Source: Actinoallomurus purpureus
GTDB taxonomy: Bacteria > Actinomycetota > Actinomycetes > Streptosporangiales > Streptosporangiaceae
NCBI RefSeq assembly: GCF_024055795.1
Contig: NZ_JAMXMY010000001.1
Span: forward strand, 806,001 to 870,000
Direction: 5' to 3'
DNA length: 64,000 bases
The notes beneath the pieces were generated by a model, which saw nothing but the letters and a program-made list of their open reading frames with translations, was not told where the DNA came from and made no database searches. Both the position numbers and the translations under genes were made by a program. Positions 61,113-64,000 of the stretch are shown piece after piece (position 1 is the stretch's first letter; each line of letters starts with the position of its first letter).

Positions 61113-61334
61113 CGGGTCCGGCGCGGCGGCGGGCGCGAGGGCATTGGCTTCCGTGCTACCCGCGGTGACGCTGGCACGCTTGGCCGCCCCCAGGTCCACC
61201 GAGCGTGGCGGCGCTGTCCGCGATCCACCGCCAGTCCTCGGGGGTCATGCCCGCGACGCGCTCGGCGTACTGCGCCCACTGAGTCGTATCGCTCCACCGA
61301 TCGCGTGCGTCCGCGACCCATGACGGCTGCCAGT

Positions 61335-61690
61335 GCTGCCCGAGTCGTCCTCGACGATCACGGCGCCGTGGCGGGCGGCCCAGGCGAGCAGCGCGGTGCG
61401 GCGGGTCGCCGACATCGGGGTGCCCAGCGGGAACTGGTGGGAGGGCGTGACGTACACGAGCCGGGCGGCAGGCGGGAGCGCGGCGACGTCTAGGCCCTCG
61501 TCGTCGACGGGCACGCCGGTGACGCGGGCGCCGAGGGCGGTGAACAGCCGCCGCGCCGGCGGGGTCGTCGTAACCGGAGGCGCGGACCGTCGAGGCGCGC
61601 AGTTCCCCGGTGAGGAGACGGCGCCAGGTGGCCAGCGGGAACAGGGCGGCGTCGGGCATGCCGACTCCGAAGTCGTAGGGGGCGGGCGGG
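61335..61690 (-). pseudogene. MocR-type PLP-dependent regulator remnant
   Basis: PYDFGVGMPDAALFPLATWR and RLLTGELRASTVRASGYDDP match the start of the aminotransferase-like domain of MocR/PdxR proteins. After an internal deletion and frame change near 61555 it continues as FTALGARVTGVPVDDEGLDV and LLAWAARHGAVIVEDDS, then is cut. The HTH and the PLP-lysine region are gone. Confidence 0.8.
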
Positions 61691-61933
61691 CCGGTGGTGT
61701 GGAGGGCGGTGACGAGGCCGCTGCTGAGCCTGGGATTGCCGTTGTGGGTCGTGCGGCGTACGGCTGCGCCGGCGCCGATGGGCGCGGTGCTGCTGGTGGG
61801 TGCGGCGCTGTTGCAGGTGTTCGGGGAGATATCGCAGGGCGCGGGTGGAGTGGGAACTGAGCTTCGCGCTGGCGCCGGAGGGCAGGCACGGTCGGTACCA
61901 GTCGAGGGGTGGACCCACCGGATCGCGTAGCCG

Positions 61934-62235
61934 TCACACCGCGAGCTCCGCCGAACCCTCCCGTTCGCGTTCTCTCCAGGCGGCCGTACGGCAGCGGAGC
62001 AAACCACCTGGTCGGAGCGGGTGAAGTATCCGGGGGCCAGGCGGCGGCCGCACTTCGGGCACGCCGGGCCGGCCCCGATCGTGTGGGTGGCCATCAGGTC
62101 GAGTCCGCGGCTGTAACGGCGGGATTGCCGGAACCATGCCGACTTGCATGCGGTCGAGCAGTACCGGCGCCGGGCCGCTGAGCGCGAAGGCAGCGGCTCG
62201 TGGCACATCGCGCAGGCTCGCTGGGTGCCATCCAT
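61934..62235 (-). pseudogene. Zinc-ribbon protein, frameshifted
   Basis: MDGTQRACAMCHEPLPSRSA, RRRYCSTACKSAWFR and PACPKCGRRLAPGYF form two Cys4 zinc-ribbon units. The second should end CSAxCR, but the frame breaks near 61990: one frame reads QVVCSAAV and the next CRTAAWRERERE, ending ELAV. One base inserted or lost explains it. Function of the small family is unknown. Confidence 0.55.
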
Positions 62236-62373
62236 ATCTCCGGTCTGCGCCCATTGGTCCTCGCACGCCACTGGGTCGTCGCCGAGATCGACGCCGCCGG
62301 ACGCGCCCGACCTGGACGAGGACGACGACGGCAGCGAGGATCCGTGGACTTCACCGATCTTCATCCATGCCGC

Positions 62374-62958
62374 TCAGGGCCGGGCGCGGATTCCCTCGTA
62401 AAGGAGGTCGAGCACCCGGCTCACCTGATCGCGGTCCTCGAGCACAGGCGCGACCATGGCGATACCGCTGAGGGACACCACCACATCGTCCGGTTCGACC
62501 TCGGGACGCGTGGCCCCCGCCGCCGCGGTTGCCGCCAGCAGCGTGCCGACGGCTTCATCGACCCGCCCGCGGCTCTGCGCGAACGGGTCCCTGCCCGCGG
62601 CCACGACGGCTTCGAGTGCCTCTGTCAGGCCGATCTTGGTGGCCCAGTAGTCGACGAACCGGTCCATCCAGATCCGCAGGGCGTCTTGGGGCGGCACCTG
62701 CTCCAGCAGTTCCGCGGCCCCGGCGCACACGGCATCCAGTTCCGAGCGGTAGGCCGCCTCGATGAGGTCTTCGCGTGCCGGGAAGTGGCGGTAGACGGTG
62801 CCGACACCGACGCCGGCCTGCTTGGCGATCTCGGTGAAGGGGACGTCGGGACCCCGCTCGACGAACAGGCGCAGCGCCGCCTCGAGGATGCGGGCGCGAT
62901 TGCGCTGCCCGTCCGCGCGCGGTCTGCGCTGCGTCGTCTCGGTTCTGGTCACAGTCAC
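62374..62958 (-). CDS. TetR-family regulator
   Basis: This 194-residue protein has the HTH RILEAALRLFVERGPDVPFT and EIAKQAGVGVGTVYRHFPAR, then a helical effector domain. It begins with a GTG. It is divergent from the small ORF and epimerase gene at 63231-64000, and three similar dyads (62970-63158) lie between, so it probably represses itself and the reductase. Confidence 0.9.
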   Translation of the reverse strand: MTVTRTETTQRRPRADGQRNRARILEAALRLFVERGPDVPFTEIAKQAGVGVGTVYRHFPAREDLIEAAYRSELDAVCAGAAELLEQVPPQDALRIWMDRFVDYWATKIGLTEALEAVVAAGRDPFAQSRGRVDEAVGTLLAATAAAGATRPEVEPDDVVVSLSGIAMVAPVLEDRDQVSRVLDLLYEGIRARP

Positions 62959-62969
62959 CCCTAAGAAGC

Positions 62970-63158
62970 GGAATCCATTCCACTTTCATGGTACGCCCGG
63001 GGGCCTTGGTCCCAGGCCAGGGGTCGAACGGCCGGGGGTCGGCCCCGGAGCGCGGGGCATGTCCCGCACGTACCCGGGCTTCGCGTCCCGGCCGGTCGAA
63101 CCCCACTTGCATCCGGAACGCATTCCGGTTAGCTTGGTCTTACCGGACCAGATTCCGG
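62970..63158. promoter_or_regulatory. Three TetR-type operators
   Basis: GGAATCCATTCC (62970-62981) lies 11 bp from the TetR start. CCGGAACGCATTCCGG (63113-63128) and CCGGACCAGATTCCGG (63143-63158) lie 30 bp apart start to start, upstream of the reductase. All share a GGA-N5-TTCC-type dyad. Confidence 0.6.
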
Positions 63159-63230
63159 ATAACGATTCGCCCCCGCGTCGACGGCCCGCAAACGCCTCCA
63201 CGGGGAACGCCGACACCAACGGAGCCCCCC

Positions 63231-63403
63231 ATGAACACCCACCAGCGCCTCACCATGCCCTTCGGCCCGCACCGCTGACTCTCGGACTCGCACTCGTCGC
63301 CCTCCCGGGCATCCCTTGGCTGTTCGCCGTGGTGCGCCGGCTGTCCACCGAAGCGGAGCCGGACCCCGAAAACAACCCTCTGACGCCCGACGGGCAAGGC
63401 TGA
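63231..63403 (+). pseudogene. Small membrane peptide gene, probably frameshifted
   Basis: ATG 63231 gives MNTHQRLTMPFGPHR and stops. The overlapping frame continues as LTLGLALVALPGIPWLFAVV and RRLSTEAEPDPENNP to a TGA at 63403. A single shift at about 63275 would join them into a one-helix membrane peptide of roughly 57 residues. It could also be non-functional leader sequence. Confidence 0.35.
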
Positions 63404-63454
63404 ACCAACAGCCCTCCGGCGCGGGCACCACTCCACTGTGAAGGACTGAACGCA

Positions 63455-64000
63455 ATGAGCACAGAAGACCTCTCATTCCCCGAAGACGAGAAGGTGCTGG
63501 TCACCGGCGGCAGCGGTTTCGTCGGCGCCCACACGGTCGCACGCCTGCTGCGCGAGGGGCATCGCATCCGGGTGGCGGTCCGGGGGCCCGCACAGGAGGC
63601 TCAGGTGCTGGCGGCGCTCCGGCAGGCCGGGGTCGATCGGGCGGACTTGCTGGAGTTCGCGGTCGCGGACCTCAGCGCCGACGACGGCTGGGCGCAGGCC
63701 ATGGACGGGATCGCGCACGTCCTGCACCACGCGTCGCCCTTCCCGCCCACTCCTCCCGAGACGGAGGACGAGGTCATCCTCCCCGCCCGCGACGGCGCGC
63801 TGCGGGTGATCGCCGCCGCCCGCAGCGCCGGGATCCCTCGGGTCGTGATGACGTCCTCCTTCGCCGCGGTCGGGTACACCCTGACGCCCGACGACCACTA
63901 CACGGAGGAGAACTGGACCGACCCGGACACCCCCGGGCTGCCCGCCTACCACAAGTCGAAGGTGCTGGCCGAGGCGGCGGCGTGGGACTACGTCAAGACC
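63455..64000 (+). CDS. NAD-dependent epimerase / aldehyde reductase-like SDR, partial
   Basis: The gene runs off the right edge after 182 residues. VLVTGGSGFVGAHTVARLLR is the Rossmann NAD(P) motif, and MTSSFAAVGYTL with PAYHKSKVLAE supplies the Ser and the YxxxK catalytic pair of extended SDRs (dihydroflavonol-reductase-like). GAAGGACTGAACGCA precedes ATG 63455. It is likely repressed by the divergent TetR protein. Confidence 0.9.
   Translation, partial: MSTEDLSFPEDEKVLVTGGSGFVGAHTVARLLREGHRIRVAVRGPAQEAQVLAALRQAGVDRADLLEFAVADLSADDGWAQAMDGIAHVLHHASPFPPTPPETEDEVILPARDGALRVIAAARSAGIPRVVMTSSFAAVGYTLTPDDHYTEENWTDPDTPGLPAYHKSKVLAEAAAWDYVKT

Noticed and set aside
1-64000. tRNA, rRNA or CRISPR features
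   Set aside because: No cloverleaf, rRNA-like sequence or regularly spaced repeat/spacer array was found by eye; tRNAscan-SE and a CRISPR finder would be decisive.

Overview
The window is very high-GC DNA with strong G/C preference at third codon positions, abundant GTG starts, and actinobacterial families throughout (GlgC/GlgM pair, CE1758/CE1759 flavin pair, HxlR, MarR, TetR and MerR regulators, ECF42 sigma factor with YCII protein, DevR-like response regulator). It is most likely a chromosomal segment of a filamentous actinomycete, plausibly Streptosporangiaceae; the family assignment is an inference from gene content only. I see no rRNA, tRNA, CRISPR array or large biosynthetic cluster.

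Layout. 1-15.4 kb is ordinary chromosome: a hemerythrin-like fragment, pentapeptide protein, thiolase with a divergent HxlR regulator, a flavin monooxygenase/reductase operon, glycogen genes glgC/glgM, MFS transporters, a TioE-type MerR regulator divergent from an erythromycin esterase, an AraC regulator, a small secreted protein, an ADP-ribosylglycohydrolase, and an ArsR-MFS pair with twin operators. 15.77-25.59 kb is a 9.8-kb Tn3-family transposon with terminal repeats identical over 63 bp. It carries tnpA, a zinc-finger serine resolvase with a res site, and a regulated cargo (DHA2 efflux pump, frameshifted CxxC flavoprotein, XRE-cupin regulator, His-rich methyltransferase). 25.6-33 kb returns to chromosomal genes: a MerR regulator, GH13 enzyme, MarR/FUSC pair, an ECF42-YCII operon bracketed by 49-bp inverted repeats, YigZ and a VOC protein.

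33-43.5 kb is a decaying region. It has scrambled ABC-transporter pieces and a dormancy-like set (universal stress protein, lone cyclic-nucleotide domain, BON domain, broken Acg-type nitroreductase, PPOX protein, DevR-like regulator, broken second Usp) with GGGACC-type dyads. This set is split by a 4.6-kb module between 70-bp inverted repeats that carries an AraC regulator, an SDR/quinone-oxidoreductase fusion, a DUF6069 membrane protein and a Tn3/integrase chimera. 43.8-53 kb is a junkyard of insertion-sequence ends, a 241-bp MITE and gene fragments, around intact genes for a phosphotransferase, a membrane Ser/Thr kinase, a histidine phosphatase, a beta-rich protein and an MBL hydrolase.

53-58 kb holds a divergent pair of secreted glycosidases (GH64-like and GH3) sharing near-identical F5/8-type carbohydrate-binding modules, then a complete tyrosine recombinase. 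59-62.3 kb contains a broken ABC exporter, a TetR regulator, and MocR and zinc-ribbon remnants. The window ends with a TetR regulator, three probable operators and an NAD-dependent epimerase/reductase that runs off the right edge.
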